From: Methanoculleus oceani
GTDB lineage: Archaea; Halobacteriota; Methanomicrobia; Methanomicrobiales; Methanoculleaceae
NCBI RefSeq assembly: GCF_023702065.1
Contig: NZ_QFDM01000002.1
Coordinates: 496,001 to 560,000, forward strand
Length of the DNA: 64,000 nucleotides
Reading direction: 5' to 3'
Shown here: piece after piece, positions 40,444 to 49,316 of the stretch
How the letters are laid out: every line of letters starts with the position of its first letter
Numbering within the stretch: position 1 is the stretch's first letter
Notes under the pieces: generated by a model
What the model saw: the letters and a program-made list of their open reading frames with translations, nothing else
What the model was told of the DNA's origin: nothing
Database searches by the model: none
Made by a program: the position numbers and the translations under genes

Positions 40444-41559
40444 ATGGATGTTGTTGAGGTTACTGAAGGGAAAACCCGGTTTTTTGTGCCCAGGCAGGAT
40501 CCTCACCTCCAGTTCCCGCCGGGAAGCGGCCCGGTCTTTTACAACTCTCGCATGGAGCTGAACCGCGATACCACCGTCCTCCTGCTCGCCGCGCTAAGGC
40601 CGGAGAGTTACCTCGACGCCATGGGGGCGTCCGGCGTGCGGGGGCTACGGGTGGCTCACGAAGTCGGGATACCGGTGACGATCAACGACCGGAACGCGAA
40701 GGCGGTCGATCTCGCCCGTCAGAACGTGGAGGCGCTGGGTCTCGCCGCCGAGGTGACCCACGGGGATGCGAACGCGCTGATGAGCGAGAGAAAGTTCGAT
40801 GCCGTCGACCTCGACCCCTTCGGGACACCGGCGCCGTTCGTCGATTCCGCAGCCCGGAGCGCCGGGAACTACCTCTTCGTCACCGCCACCGACACCGCAC
40901 CGCTCTGCGGAGCGCACCTGAAAGCCGGCATGCGCCGCTACTTCTCCCGTCCCCGGAACACCGAGTATCATGCCGAGGTCGGCCTCCGGACGCTGATGGG
41001 GTTTGTGGCGCGCGAGGTGATCAAGTACGACCGGGGCGTAGAACCCCTCTTCTGCTACGCGCACGAGCACTTCCACCGCCTGCACCTCAAACTCCGGTAC
41101 GGGGCGGCGGCGGCCGACCGGACGCTTGCGCGGATCGGCTACGTGATGCAGTGTCCGCACTGCCTCTACCGCTCGGAGCAGGCCGGGATGCTCCCTGAAC
41201 CGGAGGAGTGCCCGCTCTGCGGCGCGGACCTCGTGCCGGTCGGCCCCCTCTGGACGGGGAGGATCAACGACGATGGGACACTCTCTGCGATGCAGGAGGC
41301 ATTGCCGTCGGTCACGGCCGGAACAGGGCCGCGAATCGCGCGGCTGCTCGAGACCTGCCGTCAGGAACTGGAGACCTCGAGCCACTACGACTACCACGTC
41401 ATCGCGAAATCGTTGCGGGTCTCCCCCGGCGGCATCGGAACGGTCATCGGGCAGTTACAGGCCCTCGGTTACCGGGCAAGCCGCGCACACTACTCGGGAA
41501 CGGCCATAAAGACCGATGCGCCTCTCCCGGTCCTGAAAAAAGCGATCAGCGGCGGGTGA
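40444..41559 (+). CDS. trm1: tRNA (guanine(26)-N2)-dimethyltransferase
   Basis: Trm1 makes dimethylguanosine at position 26 of tRNAs. The 371 residues have PPGSGPVFYNSRMELNRD (about 25-42), the SAM site YLDAMGASGVRGLR (about 56-69), VDLDPFGTPAPF (about 119-130) and a zinc-ribbon-like CPHCLYR...CPLCG (about 239-261). TATA-like TATAAGG lies about 32 nt upstream of ATG 40444. The last 14 nt overlap the convergent DRG GTPase gene. Confidence 0.95.
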   Translation: MDVVEVTEGKTRFFVPRQDPHLQFPPGSGPVFYNSRMELNRDTTVLLLAALRPESYLDAMGASGVRGLRVAHEVGIPVTINDRNAKAVDLARQNVEALGLAAEVTHGDANALMSERKFDAVDLDPFGTPAPFVDSAARSAGNYLFVTATDTAPLCGAHLKAGMRRYFSRPRNTEYHAEVGLRTLMGFVAREVIKYDRGVEPLFCYAHEHFHRLHLKLRYGAAAADRTLARIGYVMQCPHCLYRSEQAGMLPEPEECPLCGADLVPVGPLWTGRINDDGTLSAMQEALPSVTAGTGPRIARLLETCRQELETSSHYDYHVIAKSLRVSPGGIGTVIGQLQALGYRASRAHYSGTAIKTDAPLPVLKKAISGG

Positions 41560-42661
41560 CGACGGTGAGGACGTCCCCGTCCGCGAGTTTGTGGGTGATC
41601 CCGACACGCTGCGCGTTGTGCTTGGCCGAGTTGCCCCAGACTTTCGCGTACCTGAACTTGTCCGCGAAGTCACGGTGGAGGCGGTTGCAGACGTCCTCGA
41701 CCGTCGCCGGACTCCGGATGATCAACGGCTCGTCCATATCCGCAGGGCCGCCGACCGGCTTCAAGTAGACCCGCATGAATCCCAGGTTCTCGAATATGGC
41801 GTCTTTGAGGTCTTCGATACGGTAGCCGCTGTGCGCCGAGACCATGATGGGCGGCTCGCCGAACCGCCCGACCAGTTCTTTCTCTATCTCCGCCCCGGTC
41901 TTCTCGTCCACCAGGTCGACCTTGTTGACCGCGATGAACGCGGGGACGTAGACCCGGTTGCCGATCATGGCGTCGATGAAGTCGTCCTGGGTGACCCCGT
42001 CGCGGATGAGAACATCCGCGTTGACGATCTTATTCTCCGCGAGGATCGAGCGGATCTCCTCGATGTCGAGATCGACGGCGCCGACGGTGTTCAGCCTGAT
42101 ACCGCCGCATCCGGCCTTTTTAATGGTGATATCGGGTTTCGGCCTGTTGATCCGGATACCGGCGTCGTAGAGCTCGCGGAGAAGGACGTCCGTATGCTGT
42201 TCGTTGAAGACGTCGACTAAAACAAGGATCAGGTCGGCGCTCCGCACGACCGCGATGACCTCTTTCCCGCGGCCCTTGCCCATGGCGGCGCCGGCGATCA
42301 GGCCGGGGATATCCAGGATCTGGATCTTCGCGCCCCGGTGCTCCATCGAGCCCGGGATCACGGAGACGGTCGTGAAGGCATATGACGCCGTTTCGCTTAT
42401 ATCCGAGCCGGTGAGCCTGTTGAGCAGCGTACTCTTTCCAACGGACGGGAAGCCGACAAGAACGACGGTGGCGTCTCCCGACTTCTTCACGGAGTAGCCC
42501 TCGCCCCCTCCGGCGGAGGCCATGGCCCGGGCTACCGCTTCGTCACGAATTTTCGCGAGTTTCGCCTTGAGGCGGCCGATGTGCTTGGAGGTCGCCTTGT
42601 TGTACGGTGTATTCTTGAGTTCGTCCTCTATTTCCCGTATCTGCTCTTCGACACTGCTCAT
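41546..42661 (-). CDS. DRG-family GTP-binding protein with TGS domain
   Basis: DRG GTPases associate with ribosomes. The 371 residues carry G1 GFPSVGKST (about 69-77), G3 DIPGLIAGAAMGKGRGKE (about 115), G4 NKVD (about 243) and a C-terminal TGS domain (about 290-371) ending in DGDVLTVVTRR. An N-terminal helix of KATSKHIGRLKAKLAKIRDE is DRG-typical. A TATA-like element lies about 33 nt upstream. It has no operon partner. Confidence 0.94.
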   Translation of the reverse strand: MSSVEEQIREIEDELKNTPYNKATSKHIGRLKAKLAKIRDEAVARAMASAGGGEGYSVKKSGDATVVLVGFPSVGKSTLLNRLTGSDISETASYAFTTVSVIPGSMEHRGAKIQILDIPGLIAGAAMGKGRGKEVIAVVRSADLILVLVDVFNEQHTDVLLRELYDAGIRINRPKPDITIKKAGCGGIRLNTVGAVDLDIEEIRSILAENKIVNADVLIRDGVTQDDFIDAMIGNRVYVPAFIAVNKVDLVDEKTGAEIEKELVGRFGEPPIMVSAHSGYRIEDLKDAIFENLGFMRVYLKPVGGPADMDEPLIIRSPATVEDVCNRLHRDFADKFRYAKVWGNSAKHNAQRVGITHKLADGDVLTVVTRR

Positions 42662-42802
42662 TGCTGCCGGTACACGTATGCTGGGAAGCTACTTATTGGT
42701 GTCTGTGATGAAAATCACGAAGCGAAGAGAAAATTCGGGCCCGTATAGGCCTCGGATTGTCCGGTTGCCGGCAGGGCCGGTGACGGGGGGGCTCAAGACA
42801 GA

Positions 42803-42812
42803 TTTAAATAAA
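42803..42812 (+). promoter_or_regulatory. TATA box of tRNA-Glu
   Basis: TTTAAATAAA lies about 41 nt upstream of the mature 5' end. This predicts a short leader removed by RNase P. Confidence 0.6.
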
Positions 42813-42848
42813 AGAAACTCCAATAATTTAGAGCACGTTGGTGCATGC

Positions 42849-42923
42849 GCTGCTATAGTGTAGACCGGCCAATCATGAGGGACTCTCACTCCCTCGACTG
42901 GGGTTCGAATCCCCATAGCAGCA
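42849..42923 (+). tRNA. tRNA-Glu (anticodon CTC)
   Basis: A 75-nt cloverleaf: acceptor GCTGCTA/TAGCAGC with discriminator A, anticodon stem AGGGA/TCCCT with loop CTCTCAC, and T-arm CTGGGGTTCGAATCCCCAT. It reads GAG codons. The MFS gene begins 46 nt downstream. Confidence 0.95.
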
Positions 42924-42969
42924 TCCTGTTCTTCAACATCCGATTCCGCAACGCAGTCGAGATGCTCCC

Positions 42970-44178
42970 ATGGACCATTCCCCCGACCGAGCCCGAAAAT
43001 CCCAGAAATATCTCGGTGATCGGGGCCTCATCGTCCTTATCGCGCTGCTCTCCGCCTTCGTCCCGCTCTCGACCGATCTCTACCTTCCCGCCCTTCCCGG
43101 CATGGGAGACTACTTCGGCGTCTCCGCCGGCCTCACCAACCTGACCCTGATCCTCTTCTTTCTCTTCTTCAGTCTCGGGCTGCTCTTCTGGGGGCCGCTC
43201 TCCGACAGGTACGGCCGCCGGCCCGTCCTGCTGGCGGGGCTTGCCATATACATCGCCGCAAGCGCAGGATGCGCCCTATCGTGGAATATCCGGCTCCTGA
43301 TCGTCTTCCGCATCCTCCAGGCGGTCGGTGGCAGCGCCGCCTCCGCGGTCGCGATGGCGATGGTCAAGGATTTGTACGACGGGCGAAAGAGGGAGTCGGT
43401 GCTCGCGCTCGTCCAGTCCATGGTCGTCATCTCGCCCGCCGTCGCCCCGGTCCTCGGGGCGTTCATGCTCCCCTACACCTCGTGGCGGGGCCTCTTTGCG
43501 ACGCTCGCATTCATCGGCGTCGTCTCGATGAGCGGCGGCCTCCTCCTCGAAGAGACCGTTCCCTCGCGGTATGCCGGCACCGTGACGCAGTCCGTCCGCA
43601 GGCTCGGGGCCGTGCTCAGGAACCCCGGTTTTGCCTCGCTCCTCGTCGTATTCTCGCTCGTGAGCACCGCTTCCTTAGCGTTCGTCTCCGCGTCGTCGTA
43701 TATCTACCAGGGGGGATTCGGCCTCTCGGAGCAGTGGTACAGTTTCTACTTCGCCCTCAACGCCGTCGCCCTGATATCAGGCCCGTTCTTCTACCTCTGG
43801 CTCTCCCGTCACGTTGGCCGCAGGTCGATCATCGGAGCCGGATTTGCCGTCATGGTCGCTGCAGGCCTGCTCGTCTGTCTCTTCGGGAGCCTGGGGCCCC
43901 TCTTCTTTGCCTTTGCCCTCTTCCCGGCCTCCCTGATGGCGAGCTGTGTGCGGCCTCCCGGTGCGTTCCTGATGCTCGACCAGCAGAAGGAGGATACCGG
44001 GTCCGCATCCGCCCTGATCAACTGCTCGAGCCTCGTCTTCGGCAGCGCCGGGATGATCCTGGTCTTCCTCGACGGGAGCAACCTCGTCTTCAGCCTCGGG
44101 GCGATCAACGTGGCGGTCGGGGTTGCGTGCCTTCTGGGGTGGACGGCGATCGGAAGGCGGGGGCTGGTGAGGTTCTGA
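42970..44178 (+). CDS. MFS multidrug exporter, Bcr/CflA-like
   Basis: This 402-residue transporter has twelve hydrophobic helices. The start of helix 1 has STDLYLPALPGM (about 35-46) and loop 2-3 has GPLSDRYGRRPVLL (about 77-90), both signatures of drug:H+ antiporter subfamilies such as Bcr/CflA. A loop 8-9 sequence LSRHVGRRSIIGAG (about 278) repeats the motif. It is a single gene directly after tRNA-Glu. Substrate is unknown. Placement next to a tRNA and the toxin-antitoxin patch suggests the region has been open to insertions. Confidence 0.88.
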   Translation: MDHSPDRARKSQKYLGDRGLIVLIALLSAFVPLSTDLYLPALPGMGDYFGVSAGLTNLTLILFFLFFSLGLLFWGPLSDRYGRRPVLLAGLAIYIAASAGCALSWNIRLLIVFRILQAVGGSAASAVAMAMVKDLYDGRKRESVLALVQSMVVISPAVAPVLGAFMLPYTSWRGLFATLAFIGVVSMSGGLLLEETVPSRYAGTVTQSVRRLGAVLRNPGFASLLVVFSLVSTASLAFVSASSYIYQGGFGLSEQWYSFYFALNAVALISGPFFYLWLSRHVGRRSIIGAGFAVMVAAGLLVCLFGSLGPLFFAFALFPASLMASCVRPPGAFLMLDQQKEDTGSASALINCSSLVFGSAGMILVFLDGSNLVFSLGAINVAVGVACLLGWTAIGRRGLVRF

Positions 44179-44203
44179 GAGGTCCTGCCGGCGATGAGAG
44201 GAT

Positions 44204-44211
44204 CTAAATAC
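44204..44211 (+). promoter_or_regulatory. TATA-like element of vapBC
   Basis: CTAAATAC is centred about 27 nt upstream of ATG 44234. Repeated CACATACA words lie between it and the start. Confidence 0.5.
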
Positions 44212-44233
44212 ATGCACATACACATACACAGGC

Positions 44234-44473
44234 ATGGGAACCAGGACGATCAGCATCAGCGACGACGCATACGAGAGGCTTTCCCGGCTAAAAGGTCCCT
44301 CGAATATGAGCTTTTCCGAAGTGATCCTGAAGTACACCCCGCAAAAGAAGAAACTCTCGGAGATCCTCAAAGAATTCGGGCCGAACCCCGCGCTGGCCGC
44401 CTCAGTCGCGGAAGCCTCGCGCGAAATGAGAAAATCTTCGATGCGAAAGGTCGACTTCGATGCCGACACTTGA
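44234..44473 (+). CDS. vapB: VapB-type antitoxin (UPF0330/DUF217-like)
   Basis: This 79-residue protein has a ribbon-helix-helix-like start, MGTRTISISDDAYERLSRLK, then a variable C-terminus rich in Lys, Met and Ser that would wrap the toxin. It overlaps the PIN-domain toxin gene by 14 nt, the usual TA arrangement. It would neutralise VapC and repress its own promoter. The start at ATG 44234 is preceded by a TATA-like element. Confidence 0.87.
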   Translation: MGTRTISISDDAYERLSRLKGPSNMSFSEVILKYTPQKKKLSEILKEFGPNPALAASVAEASREMRKSSMRKVDFDADT

Positions 44474-44852
44474 TACGTCCCTGCTCATCGACCTGATCCG
44501 GCACGACCCGGAGGCGATGAGAACGCTCGAGGAGATGGAGCGGGAAGGGCTGCCGCTTGCAACCACGGCGATCAACGCCCTCGAACTCTACCGCGGTGCG
44601 TTCCTCTCGGCATCGGTGCAGGAGAATCGCCGGGAAGTCGAGGCGATCTTGCGGGCTCTGATCGAACTCCCGATCACCGACGAGACCTACAGGATCTTCG
44701 GCACCCTCGCTGCCGAACTCCAGGGAAGCGGCAGCCGGATAGGCGATTTCGATGAGGTGATCGCCGCGATCACGCTCGCAGGCGACGGCGAGATCGTCAC
44801 CCGGGACAGTCACTTCACCCGGGTTCCGGGGCTGAAGGTCAGGACGTATTAG
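44460..44852 (+). CDS. vapC: VapC-type toxin, PIN-domain ribonuclease
   Basis: PIN toxins cut RNA, often initiator tRNA or rRNA. The 130-residue protein has the acidic residues expected: Asp5 in TLDTSLLIDLI, Glu in INALELYRGA (about 42), Asp in IGDFDEVIAA (about 98) and Asp in VTRDSHFTRV (about 116-120). All four positions are intact, so it should be active. It overlaps the antitoxin gene. Confidence 0.92.
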   Translation: MPTLDTSLLIDLIRHDPEAMRTLEEMEREGLPLATTAINALELYRGAFLSASVQENRREVEAILRALIELPITDETYRIFGTLAAELQGSGSRIGDFDEVIAAITLAGDGEIVTRDSHFTRVPGLKVRTY

Positions 44853-45064
44853 AGGATCTGCCGGACGGTTCCGCCGTTCGCGTAGAAACTGGAGTTCTGG
44901 AGAGGGGTGGAGTAGCACGTCGCCGGCCCTGTTTGGCCTGTGCTTGAACCGCCTTATTGCCCCCCTCAAGGAGGGCACGCTTGGCCTTGCGGTCGACAGA
45001 TTCTCACGTGATGATTACGAATCCGGTCACTGCCGGCCGCGAGACGGGCCAGGAGAAGTCGCTC
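44853..45064. other. Short intergenic stretch with a possible gene remnant
   Basis: On the minus strand a 34-codon frame after a TAA reads as a plausible protein C-terminus ending NSSFYANGGTVRQIL, then TAA at 44849-44851 region. It has no start. A hairpin of GCCCTCCTTGAGGGGGGC lies at about 44957-44974. I recognise no family and see nothing else. Confidence 0.3.
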
Positions 45065-45301
45065 TTACAATCGCTCGTACACCCGCAGGAACTCTTCTCG
45101 TGGAATCCCTGCCTGCGTGCAGATGGTTCGCAGGGTAGAACCTTTGAGTTTTGGGTGATTCGGCATCGTAAGCGGTGTCGTTGTGCCGTCCGGATTGCGG
45201 CGGACAAGTGCGATGTGGTTGCCCGTCCTGACGATCGTAAACCCGAATGCCTCCAGTGTTTTCAGCACCTTCCTCTGAGGAGCATCGTGCGGGAATTTCA
45301 T
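45065..45301 (-). CDS. hicA: HicA-type mRNA interferase toxin
   Basis: This 78-residue double-stranded-RNA-binding-fold toxin has the HicA pattern: APQRKVLKTLEAFGFTIVRTGNHIALVRR (about 7-35), where the histidine in GNHIAL is the catalytic candidate, then TPLTMPNHPKLKGSTLRTIC (about 41-60). It starts directly after the hicB stop with no gap. It is somewhat long but complete. It should degrade mRNA when not bound by HicB. Confidence 0.88.
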   Translation of the reverse strand: MKFPHDAPQRKVLKTLEAFGFTIVRTGNHIALVRRNPDGTTTPLTMPNHPKLKGSTLRTICTQAGIPREEFLRVYERL

Positions 45302-45517
45302 CTAGACGGCAACCTCGGCAACGAAGGTCTCCACGACATCGTTGTTCTCGAATGCGTCGTTCCCGAAGGTTTCTATATGGAATTGCACGGCCGATTTTAC
45401 CTCGGCAAGAGCTTCTTCATAGGTGTCCCCTTCTGCGACGACAACTCCTTTCAAGCCCAGAGGATAGGCGACATAGCCGTCCGGGTGCTTCTCAACGATG
45501 ATCTTTAACGTTCTCAT
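45302..45517 (-). CDS. hicB: HicB-type antitoxin
   Basis: This 71-residue protein begins MRTLKIIVEKHPDGYVAYPL and has the HicB core GVVVAEGDTYEEALAEVKSAV, a degraded RNase H-like fold that binds HicA. It lacks the C-terminal DNA-binding domain seen in some HicB, as is common for short forms. ATG 45517 has GGAG 7 nt upstream; the longer frame from 45589 is less likely. A TATA-like AAGTATATTG sits near 45588-45597. hicB precedes hicA here, the reverse of the E. coli order. Confidence 0.85.
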   Translation of the reverse strand: MRTLKIIVEKHPDGYVAYPLGLKGVVVAEGDTYEEALAEVKSAVQFHIETFGNDAFENNDVVETFVAEVAV

Positions 45518-45609
45518 GAGTATCTCCTCTTCCAGACCGTATGCGGTGAAGATGCCGGCAATTAGTCTGTCATTTAATTTCTTCATCAATATACTTTAGC
45601 CCGGAACGT

Positions 45610-45954
45610 TCGGACCCCCGGTTCACGTACTCGAAGGCTGCAACTTTCGCTCTGGCAGATCTCTACCAGATGTACGCGTATGCAGCGAAGACCAACGCCG
45701 GGAGGTGCATGCTCCTCTATCCGGAAGTGCTCCTCGAACAGGAGCGGGACTTCGTCCTCACAGTGCGCTCCCCGGAGGGGACGAACGCGGACGTTTTACT
45801 CATGATCCGGGCTGTCCGGCTCTCCCACGACCTCAACCGGCGGGAGGGATGGGAAGCGTTCTGTAGCGAGCTCCGGGAGATTGTCAGGCCGCTTATCGCA
45901 GAGCTGGACCTGCGGGCAGCAACGGAACCGGGCAGGGCTGAAGCAGAGGTATGA
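45610..45954 (+). pseudogene. C-terminal remnant of a McrC-like restriction component
   Basis: The frame from about 45610 reads RFTYSKAATFALADLYQMYA, then KTNAGRCMLLYPEVLLEQER. The ADLYQMYAYA...LLYP pattern is the conserved end of the McrC family, the nuclease partner of McrB. The rest of McrC and any mcrB gene are absent upstream, where hicBA lies in opposite orientation. An ATG exists at 45670 (94 codons), so a short product could be made, but this is most simply a truncated gene left by deletion or TA insertion. Confidence 0.55.
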
Positions 45955-46324
45955 CCGCTGGATGCCAGTGGACGGCAGAGATCATCCGCAACAGAAGGAA
46001 GGCGGCCTGCCGCTCCCACGAGCCTGAAACGGGGTTCATGTCCCATGGACCGTCGACCGAAACTTCCGGAGAAGATTTGATAACCCTTCGAACACCACGA
46101 TGAATTACTATGTCCCGTTGCTTTTCTCTGTTCTCCGGAGATCTCCGGACGGGACCGGTCGTTACAACCGCACCTACAGAACGCATGCCAATCCGGGCGA
46201 GTTGCAGGGGTATGGATTCCCACGCGGACTTCCGGCGATGCCGGGAGAAGACCGTCCCGGAGGAACCCGCCGGCGGTTATAGCGCACGGCAAAGAGCGGG
46301 CCGCCTGCAGAGAGGAGATCGGGC
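45955..46324. other. Intergenic region, no gene seen
   Basis: 370 bp between the McrC remnant and the CheB-CheR fusion gene. Several short frames lack protein-like features. GATTTGATAACC at about 46075-46086 may be a weak TATA region. Nothing else stands out. Confidence 0.5.
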
Positions 46325-49303
46325 ATGAGAGACGGAGAAATGGACAATTCACAGGAAGAAGAGAACGGACGTGAAGAGACTTCCGCGGTCCCGGCCCCCG
46401 AGGCTCCCCGCGCCATCGTTGGGATAGGGGCATCCGCAGGAGGGCTTGATGCGCTCGAACAGTTCTTCACGCACATGCCGGCGGATACCGGGATGGCATT
46501 CGTGCTGGTCACGCACATGGACCCGAGCCAGAAAGGCATGCTCCCGGAACTCATCCAGCGGGTGACGGCGATGCCGGTGACGTGGGCCGAGGACGGCACG
46601 GCGGTCAGGCCGAACGCCGTCTACGTCAAACCGGCGAACGCCGACCTCGCCATCCTGCACGGCGCCCTCAACCTCCTGGAGCCGGTGGCGACACGGGTGA
46701 GCCGGACGCCCATCGACCTCTTCTTCCGTTATCTCGCCGACGACCAGAACGGCAAAGCAGTCGGCATCGTTCTCTCCGGGATGGGGCACGACGGAGCCCA
46801 GGGCATCCGGGCAATCAAAGAGCGGTCGGGGACGGTGCTGGTACAGGAACCCTCCTCCGCACCGTACAGCAGTATGCCGGAGAACGCCATCGGCACCGGG
46901 CTTGCCGACTACGTCGCTCCGGTGGCCGAGCTCCCGCACCTGCTCGTGACCTACATCCGCTCCGCAGATACCATCGCCCGGGAACCGGCAGTCCCGACGA
47001 GAACGGTGGTAGACGGGCTGAAGAAGGTCTTTATCCTCATCCGAACCCGGACCGGCCAGGACTTCTCGATGTACAAGCAGAGCACGATCCGGCGCCGTGT
47101 CGAACGCCGGATGGGGCTGCACCAGTTGACCCGGATCGAGGATTACGTCCGCTACCTCCAGGAGAACCCTCAGGAGATTAACATCCTGGCAAAAGAACTG
47201 CTCATCGGCGTGACCCGGTTCTTCCGCGACCCCGAAGCCTGGCAGGCCTTAGAGGAGAAGGCGATCCGCGATCTCGTCCGCAGCGCGCCGGAGGGGAGCG
47301 TGATCCGGGTCTGGGTGGCGGGGTGCTCCACCGGGGAGGAGGCCTACACCATGGCGATCGTGCTCCGGGAGTGCCTGAACAACCTGGACCGCTACGGAGA
47401 GATCCGCTACCAGATCTTCGCAACCGACCTTGACCCGGAGGCTATCGAGGTTGCACGGCACGGCCGGTACGTCGCCTCCATCGCAGCAGACGTCTCTTCG
47501 GAACGCCTGGAACGCTACTTCGTCAAAGAAGACGAGCACTACCGGATCCGCCAGGAGATCCGTGAGAGCATCGTCTTCGCCCAGCAGAACGTCATCACAG
47601 CTCCCCCGTTCATCCACCTCGACATCCTCTGCTGCCGGAACCTGCTCATCTACCTCTCCGGGGAACTGCAGGAGCAGCTCATCCCCGTCTTCCACTACGC
47701 GCTCAAACCCGGCGGGGTGCTCTTCCTCGGAACGGCAGAAACGATCGGCGGGTATGGCGAGCTCTTCAAGACCGTCGACGGCAGGCAGAAGATCTTCCGG
47801 CGCCGGGAGACGTCCGCCCCCGCCATCGACCGGATCAATATCCCCGTCGCCTTCACCCCGCAACCGGCCGGTACCGCCGGCACCCACAAGAGGCGCCCCA
47901 CCGCTGTCGACGAACTCGCACCACGGGCGCTGCTCGAGCGGTTTGTCCCTCCCGCGGTGATCGTCAACGAGAACGGGGACATCCTGTACATCCACGGCAA
48001 GACAGGGAAGTACCTGGAGCCGTCTCCGGGCAGGGCGAACCTGAACATCCATGCAATGGTCCGGGAAGGACTCGGTTACCCGTTGATTGCGGCTCTCCGC
48101 TCCGCACGGCAGGAGAAGAAAGAAGCCGTAACGGAGCCCGTATCCGTGAAGACCAACGGCGATTTTCAGAAGATCCGCCTGACCGTCGCACCGCTCGAGC
48201 GGCCTTCCGGAGCGGAAGACCTCTTCCTGATCGCCTTTGAGGATCTCGAGGAGACGGAGACGAAGCAGGCCCGCGAGGCATCGGAGGGGGTGCGGGACGA
48301 TGCCCGGTGCGCCGAACTCGAGCGGGACCTCACCGTAACCAGAGCACAGCTCCAGAGCACCATCGAAGAGATGCAGGCCTCGCAGGAGGAGGAGAAATCG
48401 ATGAACGAGGAGCTTCAGTCGATGAACGAAGAGCTCCAGTCGACGAACGAGGAGATGACCACCTCCAAGGAAGAGCTCCAGTCGCTCAACGAGGAGCTTC
48501 TCACGGTGAACACCGAACTCCAGGCCAAGATCGACGAGCTCTCCATGACGACCGACGACCTGCAGAACCTCCTCCGGGGCACCGGGATCCCCATGCTCTT
48601 CCTGGACGGCAATCTCCGGGTGCGCCGGTTCACCAGGGCCGCCACGGAGATCATCAGCCTGCGATCGGCCGACCTCGACCGGCCGGTCACCGATCTCGCC
48701 GTCAGCCTCCGGGACGAGCCGCTCGTCGAGGATGTCAGGGAGGTGCTCGATACCCTGCTGCCCCTGGAGAAGCAGGTGCAGACGATAGACGGGCGGTGGT
48801 TCCAGATGCGGATCCTGCCCTACCGGACGGCGAGCAACCAGATCGACGGGGTGGTCGTCACGTTCGTCGAGATCACCCGGATCAAAGACCTCGAGCAGTC
48901 GCTCCGAAACGCCCGCACCTATGCGGAGAACATCATCGAGACGATCCGGGAGCCGCTTGTCGTCCTCGACGCCGATCTCCGGGTCATCTCAGCGAACCGG
49001 TCGTTCTACCAGACGTTCCGGGTCACGCCCGGCGAGACCGAAGGGGTACTCCTCTACGCGCTCGGGAGCGGGCAGTGGGATATCCCCGACCTGCGCAGGC
49101 TGCTCGAGGATATCCTCCCTGAGAAGGTGCAGTTTGAAGGGTTCGAGATGAAACACGACTTCCCGGAGATCGGGCAGAAGAAGATGCGTCTCAACGCACG
49201 GCGGATCGTTTCCGGGACAGGACCCGACCTGATCCTGCTCGCCATCGAAGACGTCACCGATCGTCCGGGATCAGAGACCCGCGTTGAGACCGCCCCCAAA
49301 TAA
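46325..49303 (+). CDS. CheB-CheR fusion protein with coiled coil and PAS domains
   Basis: The 992 residues join a methylesterase, a methyltransferase and sensors. CheB (about 30-215) has GIGASAGGLDALEQFF, the THMDP histidine (about 61) and LSGMGHDGAQG (about 153). CheR (about 235-495) has TRFFRD (about 300), VAGCSTGEEAYTMAI (about 328) and CRNLLIYL (about 437). A long coiled coil of EELQSMNEELQSTNEE type (about 660-745) is followed by two PAS-like domains (about 750-990). No receiver domain is present. ATG 46325 follows AGGAG. It is co-transcribed with a PAS histidine kinase, not a classical che operon, so it probably serves another signalling path. Confidence 0.92.
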   Translation: MRDGEMDNSQEEENGREETSAVPAPEAPRAIVGIGASAGGLDALEQFFTHMPADTGMAFVLVTHMDPSQKGMLPELIQRVTAMPVTWAEDGTAVRPNAVYVKPANADLAILHGALNLLEPVATRVSRTPIDLFFRYLADDQNGKAVGIVLSGMGHDGAQGIRAIKERSGTVLVQEPSSAPYSSMPENAIGTGLADYVAPVAELPHLLVTYIRSADTIAREPAVPTRTVVDGLKKVFILIRTRTGQDFSMYKQSTIRRRVERRMGLHQLTRIEDYVRYLQENPQEINILAKELLIGVTRFFRDPEAWQALEEKAIRDLVRSAPEGSVIRVWVAGCSTGEEAYTMAIVLRECLNNLDRYGEIRYQIFATDLDPEAIEVARHGRYVASIAADVSSERLERYFVKEDEHYRIRQEIRESIVFAQQNVITAPPFIHLDILCCRNLLIYLSGELQEQLIPVFHYALKPGGVLFLGTAETIGGYGELFKTVDGRQKIFRRRETSAPAIDRINIPVAFTPQPAGTAGTHKRRPTAVDELAPRALLERFVPPAVIVNENGDILYIHGKTGKYLEPSPGRANLNIHAMVREGLGYPLIAALRSARQEKKEAVTEPVSVKTNGDFQKIRLTVAPLERPSGAEDLFLIAFEDLEETETKQAREASEGVRDDARCAELERDLTVTRAQLQSTIEEMQASQEEEKSMNEELQSMNEELQSTNEEMTTSKEELQSLNEELLTVNTELQAKIDELSMTTDDLQNLLRGTGIPMLFLDGNLRVRRFTRAATEIISLRSADLDRPVTDLAVSLRDEPLVEDVREVLDTLLPLEKQVQTIDGRWFQMRILPYRTASNQIDGVVVTFVEITRIKDLEQSLRNARTYAENIIETIREPLVVLDADLRVISANRSFYQTFRVTPGETEGVLLYALGSGQWDIPDLRRLLEDILPEKVQFEGFEMKHDFPEIGQKKMRLNARRIVSGTGPDLILLAIEDVTDRPGSETRVETAPK

Positions 49304-49316
49304 CGGTAACGATATC

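Noticed and set aside
44946-45508. Plus-strand frames of 64-183 residues opposite hicBA
   Set aside because: Antisense to well-supported HicB and HicA with proper start sites.
46100-46328. Two small plus-strand frames before the CheB-CheR gene
   Set aside because: No conserved features; they overlap each other in different frames and the real gene has its own ribosome-binding site.
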